From Oscheius onirici (lineage: Eukaryota; Nematoda; Chromadorea; Rhabditida; Rhabditidae): a DNA stretch of 64,000 nucleotides. Positions within the stretch are counted from its first letter, which is position 1, and each line of letters starts with the position of its first letter. The stretch is taken from positions 2,418,001-2,482,000 of the forward strand of contig OW051471.1 of the NCBI GenBank assembly GCA_932521025.1, in the 5' to 3' direction. A program made the position numbers and the translations under genes. Shown here in pieces: positions 45,136 through 57,133 of this stretch. The notes under the pieces were generated by a model. The model had not been told where the DNA came from. It made no database searches and saw nothing but the letters and a program-made list of their open reading frames with translations.

Positions 45136-48100
45136 CTACGCGGATTCTGGAGCTTGGGGAGGAGGGTCGGAGGATGAAGTTGAGGGAGAAGGAACGGCTG
45201 GAACTTGAGAAAGAGGAGACTCTTCCTGAGTTTCGTCCTTATTGACTGCCGTCTCGTCCACTATCAGTTCACGACGATCTTCCAGAACGCGAGTCGCCTC
45301 CTGAAAATGGAGATTTTCTGATTGATGAGGTTTGGAAAAGCTTTCTCCACAAAAACATCGTGAGGGGTTTCTTTTTTAGCATCCAATCGAGTAAATGCAA
45401 TTGTTTTCGCTTATATTGATAGTTTGAAACGAAAACAATATTATTGACTAACTTCTAGAGAGAGACACTAAATGACTACCGACATCAACATGGCTAAAGA
45501 ATATTCTGCTGAAGTTTCGCTATGCTGCAAAAGAATTAGTATGAAAGTTTCGTCGTAAGAACATAGCGATGATTTGAAACAAAATGGTAAGCTCAAAAGT
45601 TTGAGAGCACAAACTGTGAAAATGTTACAATAAGTCTACCGAAATGAAAACAAAGACTTTCGGTAAAAACGGCCTATATTACATCACCAAAACAAAAAAA
45701 TCGCATTTTCTTTTGGTAATCATCATACTTTTTTCTTTCATCTTCTTTTGGAAAGTACGCAGTGAACAGAGTTTCAACAGCAGGCTGCCACATTTATTCA
45801 TAAAAAACCAACCTCATAAGTCGGAGGCATCGGCTCCTCTGTCAGATTATCCACAGAAGTGTAGCTTGGCGGCGGTGTGGCCAGACGTCTGGAGCCACTT
45901 CTTGATCTGAATTTCTAAGTTTTTGTGCAATATTTTTCTATCATTGTCTGCGAGTGCTTGTTTTTTTCACTGGGGTCTGAAAGTTTGCTCCAAAGAAAGA
46001 GTAACAATCCTCTCTTATAAAAACGCTAAGGTCGCCCGAAGTGTATTTCGAACTTTTCAAAACATGTGCACTGTTAAAATGCGAATCTGAGGGCAATTGT
46101 CTTATCGAAATTTTGAGAGGAATCCAGCTATCACGTCCGTTTTCCGAAATATTCCCTTTTCACTGTTTTCAAGTTCCTGTATGGTTTGGCACTCTGAAGC
46201 AGCAGATAACAAGTTATGTCCTGTCGAGAAATTAGGCGCGAATTAACTTTTTGCACTTGGAAAGTTATATTACTGTTGTCGGGGGTACGAAATGGGGTAC
46301 GACGTCGTCAGACGACGAAGTCGGCTGGTGTTTTTTATTAAAGCAAAGCGAGAAAGCGATAAGCGGTAAGACCGAAATGAGAGTGATCTCTCTCCAGTCT
46401 TGACCTCGTAGAACAACAGTAAGGATAACTGAACAAGAACCAATTTTAGTCGTGTCTCTTTCCAGTGAGGAACTTTTAGATAAGGTTTTAGGCATGCAAA
46501 ACTCACTGTTGACTGCGTCGATTTCCATGAGAGACGGTGGCTCTTCCGGGAGCAACAAGCAGGGCACGATCGCGAGGGAACCACGAGCCGCCGCACATAA
46601 AGTCGTGACGACAACGACTGAAATTGCTTCTTTTTTTTAGAAAAATGTACGAATCGACAGGAAAGAACAGACTTTTTCTCATTTTAGAATGAGTAAGTTT
46701 GAGTTTCGATTCTGATAAACCCCTAACAAGAATCCAGTATGGCATCAAAAATAAAACTTCGCTTATAAGCAGTTCTTGAAATATTTTTAGCCATATTTTT
46801 GCAGAAAAACCATGCACTTCCGATCGTAACGTACGTCAGAGTTTACCTATAGACTAACTTTGATACATGTTTTGGATTGAAACTGAGGCAAGACAAAATT
46901 CTTTTCACGACATTCTGGAATAGTGGTGTCGGTCATTCGACGTATCGCTGCAGCCAAAAAAACCCCAATATGAAGTATTTTTAAGCTAGGCTTTACTTCG
47001 TTTTTTTTCTATTCGTATAGGAGAAAAACACCCTACCCCGTTCTGGTCGTATTGGGATTGAAGACGCGATACCACGTCTCGTCATTTCCAGCTGCATTCA
47101 GTCCTGCTCGGCGACGTCTGAAACTGAAAATCGGAGAAATTCAGGCGATTTTTGATTCTTTCCAAATCTAAATTGACTCTCATCTTTGCAGTTCCATTGC
47201 CTAGTGCGAAGGAAAAAGTGTTTTCATTCTAAAACTGTCAAGAAAAGAAAAAGAACAGTTTCACGTCTAGCCTAACAATGAGTGCTATTTCGGGAAAATG
47301 CTGACTTTTGTGGATGTTCACTGTGAAAAGAGCATACTTTATGTTTACAAAAATATCTTCCACACGTTTTGCATCCAACTCAAGGATTCTCAGAAACTAC
47401 AGTATTTTCAATTTTACTTACCTCGCTGTGACACAGAGCAATCCAATTGTGATCATGCAGAAGGACAAGCCGCTTAGAGTGAGTCGAGAGTTCACGGCTC
47501 CTCTAAAAATTTCACAATTTCAACAAAAAAAGAAGAGTAACCGTCTCTTCATGTAATGATCACAATTCTCTCCATTTGTAGCCAAATCACAGGCTGCACA
47601 AGAGGCTCCAGTATAGCCAGTATGACATTTGCAGGTACCGTTCAAAATGTCTCCATGCATACAGAGAACATCGCATTGGGTGCCAAAGAAACGGCCCAAA
47701 CAATCACAGGAATCTGAAAGTTTTGTAGGATTTTTCGTAAACTTCAATGAGAAAACAAGCAACAGAAAGGGAAAGAGGTCAGAATACAAAGCTTGTTTGA
47801 AACAGTTGTACTTTTTCTTCGGAAGTTCTGGAATAAAAACCCTAACATTTTTGAATGTCTATACAACCTTTTTCCTTCTTCTTTTGCCTATGGCAACATG
47901 TATTTGACTATCTGGCAATTTTGAAACCCACTTTTTTCAAACTTTTTGTGTTTCGAATTTGTCTTATTGGCAATAGGTTTTGTGGACTTTTGATCTCGAT
48001 TGACTGAGAATTTCCAATTTCGCAACACTGCCTGAAAAACGAGCAAGGTTTCGGCTAACTGAAGACGAACAGTGCACCATTTAGAAAAACCAGACCACCA

Positions 48101-49890
48101 GACCAGTACACCATTTAGTAAAACCAGATGCTTATTTTTAGAAAAGTTCAACATGTTTTTGAGAAATTTCCAGCCGAGCAGGTTTTTCAAAGCTGCTTCA
48201 TTTGTTGGGTATAACTAAAACTTCCAACTTAGCCCATTTTTCTGTAGACAGACAGGCTACTGATCCGAATTTATAGTTTGTTTCCGTGATATTTCAATGT
48301 TTACGTGTTAGATCGGTCCCGTCACAAAAAAGAGTTACGGCAATGGCCTCTTTTACTGAACAAACCGTAGCAAAATACCTTTTTTACATTTACCTTCTTT
48401 GACTGTTCAAAAAATGTTTCATACAATGGATATAAGAGGATTTTTAAACTTTAGATAGTTCGGTTTCCCGTATTGTTGAAAAAAAACTCACTAGTGGTAT
48501 GGTTAGCCAATCCTCCACTACAGCGCATTTCGCAGTGTCCACCGACAAAAGGACCGTGACAGAGACAGTGACCGAGTCGATGTGAATAAATTCCTTCGTT
48601 TAGACAGTTCTGAAAATGGTCTTTAATATTAAAGTTCAATGGTGTCTGTGGCTGACTCTGTTTGTTTGCCCTTGGCGACGAAGTTTTGGTGTATTGTTAA
48701 GAGTCGCCGCTGTTATCCAGACGACCCGGGTTCGATTCCACTCCTCGCCAAATATTTTTGCAAAAATATTTTGAGTACGAAATAGAATCAGCCTAACCGT
48801 AGGAGATTGGAAGAGATCGGTTGACTGGGGAAGGGATCAAAAGAGATCGGAGTCATGGGAACTGCTCGGGGATAAGAAGGAACCGGTTGATCTGTATATG
48901 ATCAGAGAGGAACCGTATGGCCAGAAAATAGGAAAATTCGTATCGGTTCTTTAGGAGGGGATAAGATCCCTGGAAAGAATGAAAAAGGTCCGATTGATTA
49001 GGGAAGGAAGAAGACGTGACAGGATCAGAAGAGATCGGTTAACTAGGGAAGGGATCAGAAGTAAAGAAGAAAACACAAGCAAAGAAAAGCCGCCGACAGG
49101 CGGCGAAGCCGGTTGATTTTAATTGAAAACAGTGATTAAAACTGACTGTTTTTGAGATGACTTGACACCTGGCACCACGGAATCCTTCCACACAGTCACA
49201 GGTCTCTGCTGTTTCGTTGTAAAGGCCACCATTCATGCAACTTGGAGAGGAAGGAGGGGCTGAAACGTGATGTTCATATCGAGTTTTTACTCTACCGACT
49301 TTTACTGTTCAAAAATGTTTCATACAATGGTTAGAAAAGGATTTTTCCATTCTATGAACAACAGCCTTTGATTTTCCCACTTTTTGCTGTTTTCAAAATT
49401 TTGTGCACGTAGATTATGAGATGTTTAAAACCCCTCTTGTATGTCCCATATCTTCTTCGTTTCACTCGTTTCGAACTCCGTTCACATTTTGTTCAACAAA
49501 AAATATTGGTAATACTATAGCAGGCACCCCCCTCCATTCAAATATTTTGGCGCGCAAGCCATAAATTGACTAAATTCACGTTTTTAACCATTTTTCCAGT
49601 ATTATATATATTATAAAATATTTTCAAGAAAAGACCAAAGTTTCTCTAAAAGGTTTCAAAAAAAAATCACCATAGGCCATATCATCCATTTTGTCGATCC
49701 GTATCTCTCCGGACATGTCTGGCACGTAGTCCTGTAAATTTCTCTATACGACCAATCAAAAATTCTTATTCTGAAGACTCACCCTATGAGGAGGAGCATT
49801 TGGCATGAGTGAGAAAACGTAGATTAGAGCAATGACGAGGATGAGCATCAGGGGACCGACCCAGAGTCGCTGACTTCCGGGAGGAGCCAT
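45136..49890 (-). CDS. EGF-repeat single-pass membrane protein with PPxY tail
   Basis: Nine exons in phase: 49783-49890, 49671-49731, 49147-49259, 48492-48609, 47542-47713, 47422-47502, 47037-47117, 45813-45906, 45136-45300; 330 residues. The ATG follows a GTTTTACAG acceptor by one base, typical of trans-splicing. A signal sequence or anchor (about 10-29) precedes an extracellular part with four repeated C.NG/C.C..GF.G..C EGF-like modules (about 62-188). A transmembrane segment (about 198-217) is followed by an RRR stop-transfer. The cytoplasmic tail contains PPSY (257-260) and PPTY (272-275), motifs that bind WW domains such as those of NEDD4-type ubiquitin ligases. I recognise the architecture, not the ortholog. 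Donor choice for exon 3 (49147 versus 49162) is uncertain. Intron 3 holds a full SINE-like copy. Confidence 0.85.
45515..45535 (-). ncRNA. predicted 21U-RNA
   Basis: Core 45575-45581 (minus); TAAT at 40 nt. EGF-gene last intron, sense. Confidence 0.4.
46030..46335 (+). repeat. dispersed repeat, copy 1
   Basis: Inverted relative to 52985-53330; shares CGTCGTCAGACGACGAAG and the flanking segment. Confidence 0.7.
46265..46617 (-). CDS. orphan hydrophobic exon pair inside EGF-gene intron
   Basis: Exon 46507-46617 (strong AATTTCAG acceptor, GTGAGT donor) encodes VVVTTLCAAARGSLAIVPC and more; an in-phase exon at 46265-46428 encodes a second hydrophobic stretch (ITLISVLPLIAFSLCF) and reaches a stop inside a repeat shared with 52985-53330. 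The phase does not fit the flanking EGF-gene exons, so it is neither an alternative exon nor clearly a gene with its own start. Possibly a relic. Confidence 0.3.
47738..47758 (-). ncRNA. predicted 21U-RNA
   Basis: Core 47798-47804 (minus); TGCT at 40 nt. EGF-gene intron 4. Confidence 0.4.
48459..48479 (+). ncRNA. predicted 21U-RNA
   Basis: Core 48415-48421, GATATAAG box; TAGT at 38 nt. EGF-gene intron 4, antisense. Confidence 0.5.
48617..49118 (+). repeat. near-complete tRNA-derived SINE
   Basis: The most intact copy: head from 48622, tRNA-like block ending GACCCGGGTTCGATTCC (48724-48740), internal minisatellite units and hairpin tail. In EGF-gene intron 3, antisense to the gene. Confidence 0.8.
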
Positions 49891-50074
49891 TCTGTAAAAC
49901 GAGGCCGATTTCAAGAGGATAGCGCATGGAAAAACAAAAAGAGAGGGTGGAAATGCAAATAAACAAGGGGAACAAGTGAGGGCTCTGTGGTCTCATTGAA
50001 GTCTTGAACATTCTGGTGAATTTTTGTATGTTTCAAAACTATAGCAAAATAAGAGATGGTTTGGCAATGTGTAG

Positions 50075-50095
50075 TGTTCATTTATTTCATGTATT
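50075..50095 (+). ncRNA. predicted 21U-RNA
   Basis: Core 50029-50035; TAGT at 40 nt. Just upstream of the EGF gene, divergent. Confidence 0.45.
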
Positions 50096-50215
50096 AGTAA
50101 CAAGATTCAAAACGGTTTGTTACAAAAACTTTGTCAGTTATTTTTTGATTCTTGCTTTTTTGTTACAACAAATTATACATCGGCGTAAAAAGTACAACTA
50201 TAAACGATGGTTTTT

Positions 50216-50808
50216 TTAAAGGGACAGTCTCATTGTGTGTGAACGTGTGATGATGAAGGGGAAATCAGGCAACTTCGTGGCGGGACCCGCGACAAACTTC
50301 TATTTTTGCATTTTTAGGGGGTTTACACTCATCTTTTTCAATTTTTACTTGTTTTCAACCGATTTGTCATCGAAAATTACGTATAACATGAAATGACGGG
50401 AATAGACGAAAATAACGAATTTCAGGCCAAAAAATGTTTTTTGTTCTATCTCCGTCAATTTTCCACCAATTTTGACGTTCCACCACTTATTTTAGACGTA
50501 ATTTTCGAGAAATCGATTAAAAACAAGAAAAAATTGAAAAAAGTAGTGCAGAACGAGAAAAACGCAAACATGAAATTTGTCTTGGGTCCCGCCACGAAGT
50601 TGCCTGATTTCCCTTGGAGGCAATTTTGTCGTTCCACCACTCATTTTAGGGGTAATTTTTGACGAGAAATCGATTAGAAACAAGTAAAAATTGAAAAAAA
50701 AGTGTAGAACCAGAAAAATGCAAAAATGAAATTTGCAGTGGGGCCGCCACGCAGTTGGCCTATTTCCCTTGCACGGCTGCACGGCTATAATGAGATGAGT
50801 CCCTTTAA
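50216..50808. mobile_element. TTAA-target foldback MITE
   Basis: TTAAAGGGACAGTCTCATT ends and inverse; same family as 15115-15574. Confidence 0.8.
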
Positions 50809-50929
50809 ACAATATTTTACAAACTTTTGGCCACTACTGTATACCACCAGTTTGAAACATGAAAAGTACCAAATCTAAAAATCGCGGTCCTTTACTGTAT
50901 TTGCCTCAAATATAGAATTTCTCACTGTT

Positions 50930-51588
50930 TTAAAGGGACACTGACATTGGGTGTGAACAGGGGAAATCAGGCAACTGCGTGGCGGGACCCACGACAAACT
51001 TCTGTTTTTGCATTTTTAGGGGTTTACACTCATTTTTTTCGATTTTTACTTGTTTTTAATCGATTTGTCGTCAAAAATTACGTCTATAATGAGTAGTGGA
51101 ATGTCGAAATTGGTGGAATATCTATTTTAAAATGCTCTCGCGTGCTCTGTCTGTCGGAAGCTTCAATTGGCAATCAAAATGGAGCAATTTGTGGGCACAA
51201 TTAAGGGGAAAGGAGTTAGTGTAACAAGGACATGCATCGTGAATGGTAGAGAAGGAAAAAGCAGATAACAACGGACAGGGATAGGAGAAAACTGGGAAGG
51301 GTAGAACACATTGCAGAATGCAGGGGTGGACAGAGAGAAAGTGTCGAGAAATTAGAAACAGGGGACAAACGGGCAAGATTAGAGGAACACAGAAACATAA
51401 TTGACCAGAAGAGGGATCAGATAGCAAGCTGTTGTCTTTTTTTATACGGACAAAACTAATTCACTTAGCCCCGAAGGGGGCGTAGCTCAACTCAAAAATG
51501 CAAAAATGAAATTTGCAGTGGGTCCCGCCACGCAGTTGGCCTATTCCCACTGCACGGCTGCACGGCTATAATGAGACTGTCCCTTTAA
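50930..51588. mobile_element. TTAA MITE with nested SINE-like insertion
   Basis: Same TTAA/AGGGACA ends; a reverse-oriented SINE-like segment (about 51122-51495) interrupts it. Confidence 0.75.
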
Positions 51589-51599
51589 AACGGTATACT

Positions 51600-52480
51600 A
51601 ATCTTTCTCGATTTTTGTTGTTTCTGAAAATTTGTATGGATCAAAGAAGAATGTGGCTAACGCTAAAGTTTCTTTAGGCTCTTATTTGTTCCAACACCTT
51701 CGACAAAGAAAGCAATTTTGGGTTTCGATTACCAAGAATATTCCTCCATGTTTGATACATAGTTCAATGAATTGCATAGATGAAAGCAGAGTATAGATGA
51801 CAACGAGTCTTCAATTTCACGAAGAACGTTTGGAAAAATTGATCGAAAGTAGTCTTTCTTTTACCTTTTCTTGTTTTCTTTTAAAAGTTTAGATATTCAT
51901 AGAAAATGTGCGTACTCTGAGCCTTAGCAAACAAAAAGCTCCTGTGTTCTGTTTCCAAGACTTGATAGAGTCAACGGAAGGAACAGGACGCAATAATGCC
52001 TTCAGGTTCAATGAAGACAAATTATGAAATTTTTCCATGAAGTCTCCTAGATCAAACCATCCTTCCTTTGTGGATTCAAAAATTTATATAAGAAGAGGTG
52101 AGAATGCCATAAACGTGTGGAAAGATCGGACTTATAACATTTTCGTTGTTGTTTCAAAATGAACGTATACTGGAGCTCCGTTCTAAACAGAGCTCCGTTT
52201 TAAATAGAAGACAAAATGATCCCACATTATTGGTTTCAAACAAGAAGAAAGGTTCGCAACAGATTTTGGGAAACCAATCGCTACATCGCTGAAATAACTG
52301 GATTTCAAAACTAGAAGACGTAGTTTTAGTTTGACCTCCATTTCGAGGTTTCTTTTACTTCCAAAGAGGCAATATTTCGAAAATTAAAGAGGATCTAATA
52401 CGTCAGGAAAATGTGTTCTTGCTCTTATCTAATCACTCATTTCCCCCTTGTCCCCTATCATATTACGGAAAGACAGATCG
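51600..52480. other. intergenic DNA with no supported gene
   Basis: AT-rich, one Ruby core at 52150; no exon pair with matching splice sites was seen. Confidence 0.4.
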
Positions 52481-52515
52481 GGTGAGATTCATTTACACAA
52501 ATTCTGAAAAAAAAC

Positions 52516-52690
52516 CCACGGAAGAGTCTGGCCCCTGCTGATCCAGGCAGAAGGAGGCGGAATTCTTGGCTCTTCGGAAATTTCGACTGACGGAGCTTGT
52601 TGGTCCCTAAGAAAAAGAGCAGTTTTATGGGCTCGGAGGGCTTTGCCTTTGTCGCTGCTGCTCAAGCTGGGCTGCAACGATAACCGAAAT
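52516..52690 (-). CDS. candidate secreted peptide fragment
   Basis: A signal-peptide-like run (LLRLISVIVAAQ) is followed by Q/R-rich residues; joining it to the downstream frame (start DQQAPSVEISEEP, exon 52516-52606) needs a 40-nt intron with a GC donor and TTTTTCTTAG acceptor. No start exon was found. Weak. Confidence 0.25.
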
Positions 52691-52984
52691 CAGCCTGAGG
52701 AGAGAAACTGGAAAATGAATTGTTCTTGAGAAGATAAAATGTAGAAAATGAGAGGGAAAGTAACAATCCACGACAGTACTAAATGCAGAATATGGAATTG
52801 ATTATGAGAGAACGCCGAAACAAACAAAAATGAGCGTCGAAGAAGAGAGAAATGATCAAAGTTAGAAGAAAGAACAAAAAAGCAATGATTGTGAAAAATA
52901 CAAAAAGGAAACAATCATAATTTCGTTTCTGGGGGGAAGAGAATGTAAGTGCCAATAATTGGAAGAGGGTTTTTTAAAGTTTAC

Positions 52985-53330
52985 TAGCCGGCTTCGTCGT
53001 CTGACGACGTCGTACCCCATTTCTTACCCCTACAACAGTAATAGAGCTTTCTAAGTTTTTCCAAGTTCAAAACTTAATTGTTGCCTAAATTTTCGACAGG
53101 ACATAACTTGTTACCTGGGGCTTCAGAGTGCCAAACCATAGAGGGACTTGAAAACAGTGAAAGGACGTGGTAGCCGAATTCCTCGCAAAATTTCGATAAA
53201 ACAGTTGCACTCAGATTCGCATTTTGACAGTGCAGAGGGGTTCAAAAGTTTGAAATACACTTCTTGCGACCTTAGCGTTTTAATAAGAGAGGATTTTCTG
53301 ACCGAAAAAAAGTCTCCCCGCATCTAATAG
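52985..53330 (-). repeat. dispersed repeat, copy 2
   Basis: Inverted copy of 46030-46335. Confidence 0.7.
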
Positions 53331-53341
53331 TGTATTGCCGA
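53321..53341 (-). ncRNA. predicted 21U-RNA
   Basis: Core 53380-53386 (minus); CGAT at 39 nt. Edge of the 52985 repeat. Confidence 0.4.
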
Positions 53342-53541
53342 TCGTAACAGTGAACAAAATCATTGGTTTACGTTAGATTTGAAACAAAAAATGCTCCAAA
53401 AGATCGAAGAACAATGCCTCCAAGTTGATCTATTCCGTGCTTCATGCCACCGCCACCCCTCTATATGTGGGTGGATTTGAGGAATTATTCAGGAGAGGGT
53501 GAAGGAACATGCAAACGGCGTGCTAGTGGTGAACTTTTTGC

Positions 53542-53562
53542 TTAGGAGGATTAGATAACGGA
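53542..53562 (-). ncRNA. predicted 21U-RNA
   Basis: Core 53601-53607 (minus), ACATAC box; TGAT at 39 nt. Confidence 0.5.
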
Positions 53563-53848
53563 TCAATGCAAGAGATATCGACAGTATGTTACGAATATGA
53601 TGAAACAAATTTCGGAAGTAGACATAAGAACAGCAACTTTTTGAGTATGTCCAAAATCCCGCGCAAAATAGTGTATTCGAATATTATTATCCTCACCGGT
53701 CGAAACATTTTGAAAACGACAGTGGGAACAAGAGTTTAGAAAAATAGTGTTGGACCAATGAAGAAAGAAAAGTAGTGCCCGGAAATAAGTGTTCTATCAA
53801 AAATGTTTCAAAGTTAGACGATAGTTGGATGGATAAATTAGAAATTGG

Positions 53849-53869
53849 TTTTCCGACGCCGCCTGACAT
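53849..53869 (+). ncRNA. predicted 21U-RNA
   Basis: Core 53804-53810, GATAG box; TGGT at 39 nt. Confidence 0.5.
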
Positions 53870-54114
53870 TTACAAGAATTTACGTGTTTGAAATTTCCTG
53901 TAAAAACCTGGTCACACTACGAAAAGAAGAAATTTCCCCATGCAAAACAATGCAAGGAAGATCCTGAGTGTCTGCGCATATTCAACGTTGCGGAACTAAT
54001 TGCATTTATACCAATTTTATCCGTTCAAAAGTTATTGGCTGTCTGGGATCCAAAATTTCCCATAAGATGTGTTTCAAAGTTAGTAGATAACTGAATAGGT
54101 AGACAAACGTTTGA

Positions 54115-54135
54115 TTAGCTGGTGGTATGAAATTT
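54115..54135 (+). ncRNA. predicted 21U-RNA
   Basis: Core 54070-54076, GATAA box; TGAT at 39 nt. Confidence 0.5.
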
Positions 54136-54235
54136 TTTAATGAGAGACATGTGGCATCGGAAAAAGTCGTGAGAGATGTTTACTGAGAAATGTTTCAAAG
54201 GTGAAATATATGTGCGTCGATCGACACGAATACGA

Positions 54236-54256
54236 TCCCATCTCCATCTCGATTGT
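54236..54256 (+). ncRNA. predicted 21U-RNA
   Basis: Core 54191-54197, ATATAT box; CGAT at 39 nt. Confidence 0.55.
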
Positions 54257-54520
54257 AATGTTTTCATAGCTCTGCGTACTTCTCCCTACACGGAATGGTT
54301 ATTTTGATAAAACGAAAATTCGCGTGCCAACGTGACGAAAGGAATGTTCCGGGTCGGAAAAATTGTAGGCCGGGGTCAAAAAATACAACATTCCATGCCA
54401 AATCAAAAAATCATTTTTTGGACTACAAAAGAAGAAAAAGACATTGCTCTTTCAGTGTAACGATTTTTCAGAAATGTTTCAAAGGAGACGTATAAGAACT
54501 TTGGCAGAAAAAGTTTTTGA

Positions 54521-54541
54521 TTCTTCGTGGGCCAAGTGTAC
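54521..54541 (+). ncRNA. predicted 21U-RNA
   Basis: Core 54475-54481, GTATAAG box; TGAT at 40 nt. Confidence 0.5.
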
Positions 54542-54559
54542 AAAAAAAATGGGATTTTT

Positions 54560-54905
54560 CAATCTATTTTAAAATGCGCTACCGTCTGTGTGTGTGTGTG
54601 AAGCTGAGATTTGGGGCTCGTGTATTGCAAGCGTTTAGTGCGCCGCGCGCTCGACCCGGGTTCGACCCACGCCGGGGACTAATTTTTTTGCTTTGTATTT
54701 TTGAATTCCAAATGATGATAGCAAGTGCGTGCATGTGTGTTTTTTCTTCTTTTTCATGTTTTGTACTTTTGCGAGCCGCAGACGAGGTGTGAGTCAGAGG
54801 GACAGAGGGACAATGGGACAGAGGGACTGTCCCTTTACCGTTATCTGTTTTGAAAAGGACAAAACTAAGTCACTTAGCCCCGGAGGGGCGTAGCACAACT
54901 TGTAT
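54560..54905. repeat. tRNA-like and SINE-like composite
   Basis: Plus-strand tRNA-like block with CTCGACCCGGGTTCGACCC (54648-54666), then an inverted GCTACGCCCCTCC-type segment. Confidence 0.6.
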
Positions 54906-56095
54906 CCTGCAAAAAGGCCCCAGATGAACTCTCTCCCCTCTCGCCTTGTAAACAACCGGAAATGACTCCATATTTACGACCGACTTTATTTGTGGTCTTT
55001 CTCCCGTTCGCCTCAAAAAAGGGGGAAAACAAGCTGATTGGATTGGATTGGCTGTTTCTGGACGAGATTACATGGGAAAACTACCCTTTTTGAAAAAAAA
55101 ATAATAAAAAACCATCTCTTTTCCTCAAACATATAAAAAACTAATTTTTTTGAAACTACTGGATAAAATGTGCTATTCTCAAACAAAAAATGCGGTCAAC
55201 TTTGGTGGGAAACCCCAAGTTTTGGACGAAAATAGAAATTGGGGAGAACGTGTTTTCGGGTTAGGATATTATTGCCTTTCTCGGATGATCAATCAACAGA
55301 GACAATGATTAGTGTTTGTTCAAATTGGAGAGGAGAAGAAGAATTTTTGGGTATTTTTTAGGTTTCACTGGAGCTATATTAGAGTATGAAAGAAGAAAAA
55401 GTAGTTTGTTGGCTTTCTAGTTATGCATATTCCTAATGCAAATCGATAAGAAAAGTTTTAAAAAAAGGTGGAAGAGTAGTGGGAAGAAAATAATTTTTCA
55501 AATGTTTCGCTATTTGAAGATATTCACCGCGAACGAAACAGTGGGATGCAAATAGAATATTCATACCTAATTTCATAACATTTTTTTTGCATTATGGTGC
55601 ATTGAAAGTTATAGGTCAAGTACAAAATTACAACTTGTCAGAGCATGAGAAAGGAAAAGCCGAAATCACAGATAAGGAAATTCAGAGGTTGATTAGTGAG
55701 ATGGGCAGCCTTTTATGAAGAGCTTAGCGATTTACATTCCCAACAGTTCTGCCGGTTGCTTTGCAAGCAGCTATAAACGCAAAGAAATTTATTAAAGCTT
55801 GCAATTGTACTAGTACACACTTGATGTACCAGTTCAAGCGTCATTAGCTTTTCTGTACGTTCGCTTTTTCCATAGTGTGCCATACTGTGCCCTTTCCATT
55901 GTGATCAAACTATCTGCGATGCATAAAGTAATCAGTTGTAATCGAAATTGCTAAGCAAGCCTAGCTCCACTTGTTTGCATTGGACTCACAAAGTACCAAA
56001 GTTGGACAGCGCAAAATATATGGCCGATAAAAAGAAAATGAACAGCTTTGTAACGTGCTGCTGCTCTGCGAGCAGCTATAAAAGGTTAGAAATCT
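54906..56095. other. intergenic DNA with no supported gene
   Basis: AT-rich with no TGTTTCA core. A weak internal similarity (GCAAGCAGCTATAAA near 55765 and GCGAGCAGCTATAAA near 56075) hints at an old duplication beside the 56096 element. Confidence 0.4.
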
Positions 56096-56622
56096 ATTAA
56101 AAGTTTGCCATTATCCAATCAACTAACTGAGATATTTAGGCTCAGGGCCACCCGCCAATAATTATTAATTCTTGGCATCCGCGAAATCATAAAAGAAAGG
56201 AAACTCCATGTCCCGATAAAAGTCTGGTAATTCCAATATTTCAGAAAGGAAAAGAACCTAAATCGGCCTTTCAGTAATGCTGTGAGCAACAATTCTTTGG
56301 CGGCAGCCCCCCCCCCCCCATACAGTAAAAAAATCAAAAAAGACCATCATTTCTGTCCCCAAACAATACCCCGCACTATTGCGGGGCTTGTCTCTAATGG
56401 TTACAGCTCAAAGAATTGTTGCTTACGGCATTACTGAAAGGCCGATTTAGGTTCTTTTCCTTTCTGAAATATTGGAATTACCAGACTTTTATCGGGATAT
56501 GAAGTTTCCTTTCTTTTATGATTTCGCGGACGCCAAGGATTAATAAGCTTTTATGATTGGCGGGTGGCCCTGAGCCTAAATATCTAAGTTAGTTGATTGG
56601 ATAATGGCAAACTTTTAATTGA
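56096..56622. mobile_element. inverted-repeat element with poly-C
   Basis: About 230-bp arms ending TTAAAAGTTTGCCATTATCC and inverse, around a centre with a 13-C run and CCCCGCACTATTGCGGGG hairpin. Confidence 0.75.
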
Positions 56623-56720
56623 TTAGTTTTTTTCCCAGCCAAAACTAGATCAAAATGAATGCAGAAACCACTCTTTTGTTTCAGCTTGAGTATTAGTAAC
56701 ATGACGTTTTTGCTCGATGT

Positions 56721-56741
56721 TACGATGTCGCCAAATCAAAA
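56721..56741 (+). ncRNA. predicted 21U-RNA
   Basis: Core 56677-56683; TGTT at 38 nt. Confidence 0.45.
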
Positions 56742-57112
56742 GGAAAATATAATAGGTATTTTTTGTCTGCTCAAAACGCATTCTTCCGAATGTTTTTTAA
56801 CCTTCTCAATATTCACTGCTTCGTTCTCGTGTCGCATCAGACTCTTTTACCTCACAATCAAAAAGAAGCAAAATTTGTCATTCACAAAAATGATTTCAAC
56901 GATTTTTTTGACAAGATGCACCTCGTTTTGTTTTGCAGCACTCTATTCGAATGTTTCAACAAAACATAGTAAGAACTTGTGGTGCTGGCTATGCTACGGC
57001 TGCTTCTTCATAAAAATGTAAGTTTTGAAGTTCAAAATGATCCGACCTGTCATGGAAAAGACAAAGATGTTTCATCCAGCGTTGTTAACAGATTTGGAAT
57101 TAGGTAGCGCGA

Positions 57113-57133
57113 TAGAACATGAGCATCACGAAA
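57113..57133 (+). ncRNA. predicted 21U-RNA
   Basis: Core 57068-57074; CGAT at 39 nt. Confidence 0.45.

Noticed and set aside
4650-54670. Functional tRNA genes at the GGTTCGA B-box sites
   Set aside because: Acceptor stems do not pair and the sites recur inside dispersed repeats; they are tRNA-derived heads.
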